From contig CAJQPP010000031.1 of the NCBI GenBank assembly GCA_905480235.1, positions 124,001-188,000 on the forward strand: a stretch of 64,000 nt of DNA, given 5' to 3'. Positions 63,603 through 64,000 of this stretch are shown piece by piece; position 1 is the stretch's first letter, and the number at the start of each line of letters is the position of its first letter. Under the pieces are notes generated by a model that worked only from the letters and a program-made list of their open reading frames with translations, was not told the origin of the DNA and did no database searches. The DNA is from an uncultured Pirellulaceae bacterium (GTDB taxonomy: Bacteria > Planctomycetota > Planctomycetia > Pirellulales > Pirellulaceae). A program made the position numbers and the translations under genes.

Positions 63603-64000
63603 GACAAAAGTCCTTTTTCCGAGGCCAGCCCGCACATCAAATTCAAATTTTGAATCGCTTGCGAGGCTGCACCTTTTCTCAAGTTATCGATCACACAAAC
63701 TAGCGTAACATCTCGTCCGGACCTGGCATCGACGCAAAAACCGCCGACCAAAGCCTGGTTCGTTCCGACCACTTGTTGAATTTCAGGAATATCCTGCTGA
63801 ACCGCGACCATAGGAAATACCTCGTAATAAGTTTTAAACGTGGCCACCAGCTGTGCCACGGTTACGGCTTGAGCCAATTTGGTATTAACCGTGACAGAGA
63901 TCCCTCTAAAGAAAGAAGCCACGTGCGGCATAAAAGCGACCTCTCGCCCGAGGTGTCGGCTAATTTCATGCTCGTGGGTATGGCCCGTCAGCGAATAGGG
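63599..64000 (-). CDS. argC: N-acetyl-gamma-glutamyl-phosphate reductase, C-terminal part (cut by window edge)
   Basis: The frame is open to the window edge. The visible 133 residues include 'LTGHTHEHEISRHLGREV', where family members have the conserved GHRHxPEIE-like active-site His region, 'AFMPHVASFFRGISVTVNTKL' and the dimerisation region 'VVGTNQALVGGFCVDARSGRDVTLVCVIDNLRKGAASQAIQNLNLMCGL', in parts. The NAGGN-like end 'KGAASQAIQNLN' marks ArgC. Its Cys nucleophile and NADPH domain lie outside. With argH it forms an arginine-synthesis pair. Confidence 0.95.
   Translation of the reverse strand, partial: PYSLTGHTHEHEISRHLGREVAFMPHVASFFRGISVTVNTKLAQAVTVAQLVATFKTYYEVFPMVAVQQDIPEIQQVVGTNQALVGGFCVDARSGRDVTLVCVIDNLRKGAASQAIQNLNLMCGLASEKGLLS

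Noticed and set aside
1-64000. tRNA, rRNA, riboswitch and insertion-sequence searches by eye
   Set aside because: No cloverleaf, conserved leader or terminal inverted repeats with a transposase could be supported anywhere in the window.

Overview
The window reads as chromosomal DNA of a planctomycete (Planctomycetota, probably Pirellulales-like). The signs are a DUF1559 protein with a prepilin-type N-terminus, a MoxR/DUF58/BatA/vWA cluster, PQQ-type beta-propeller proteins, an NPCBM-domain protein, several secreted proteins ending in planctomycete-type modules, and moderate GC. Genes are mostly single or in short runs, intergenic spaces are generous, and many Shine-Dalgarno sites are weak. 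I found no rRNA or tRNA genes, no CRISPR array, no insertion sequence and no prophage. Both edges cut a gene: an EF-hand protein on the left and argC on the right.

Layout. 1-8.1 kb: EF-hand protein, Na+/dicarboxylate-type symporter with an extra cadherin-like loop, TPR protein, GT4 glycosyltransferase, DUF1559 pseudopilin and a glycine-zipper protein. 8.1-15.6 kb: a second GT4 enzyme, a PEP-synthase-like protein without its phosphohistidine domain, an RRM RNA-binding protein, a stand-alone LigD phosphoesterase-like protein, a membrane protein and a PDZ/S41 pseudoprotease. 15.5-20.9 kb: two lipoproteins, a methyltransferase, a FIST sensor protein and a nitroreductase-like protein. 21-24.1 kb: a TadE/TadG-like pilus gene set, a HAMP-like membrane protein and rpsU. 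24.5-27.7 kb: a small coiled-coil ORF, a UbiB-type kinase and an exported isoaspartyl peptidase/asparaginase.

27.8-49.5 kb holds the most distinctive block: thirteen consecutive minus-strand genes. In transcription order they are MoxR ATPase, DUF58 protein, BatA-like vWA protein, TPR/PQQ propeller protein, vWA/GATase-like membrane protein, DUF4175-like membrane protein, a coiled-coil protein with sixteen GQSKS repeats, a TPR-like protein, an NPCBM protein, an intact HtrA protease, two HtrA homologues that have each lost all three catalytic residues, and a secretin-N-like exported protein. Several gaps are about 10 bp, and one junction is an ATGA overlap. I infer an envelope-located chaperone/protease assembly: a MoxR-vWA module that may remodel or assemble partners, coupled to one active protease and two pseudoproteases.

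50-64 kb: a vWA membrane protein and a secreted HEAT/NPCBM-neighbour-like protein, a BshB1-like deacetylase next to a COG0523 metallochaperone GTPase, a SPOR-like secreted protein, an HTH protein, xerC with a small conserved gene before it, a thioredoxin-fold protein without redox cysteines, a PQQ propeller protein, and argH overlapping argC. Seven clear rho-independent terminators help to set gene ends and, in one case, a gene start.
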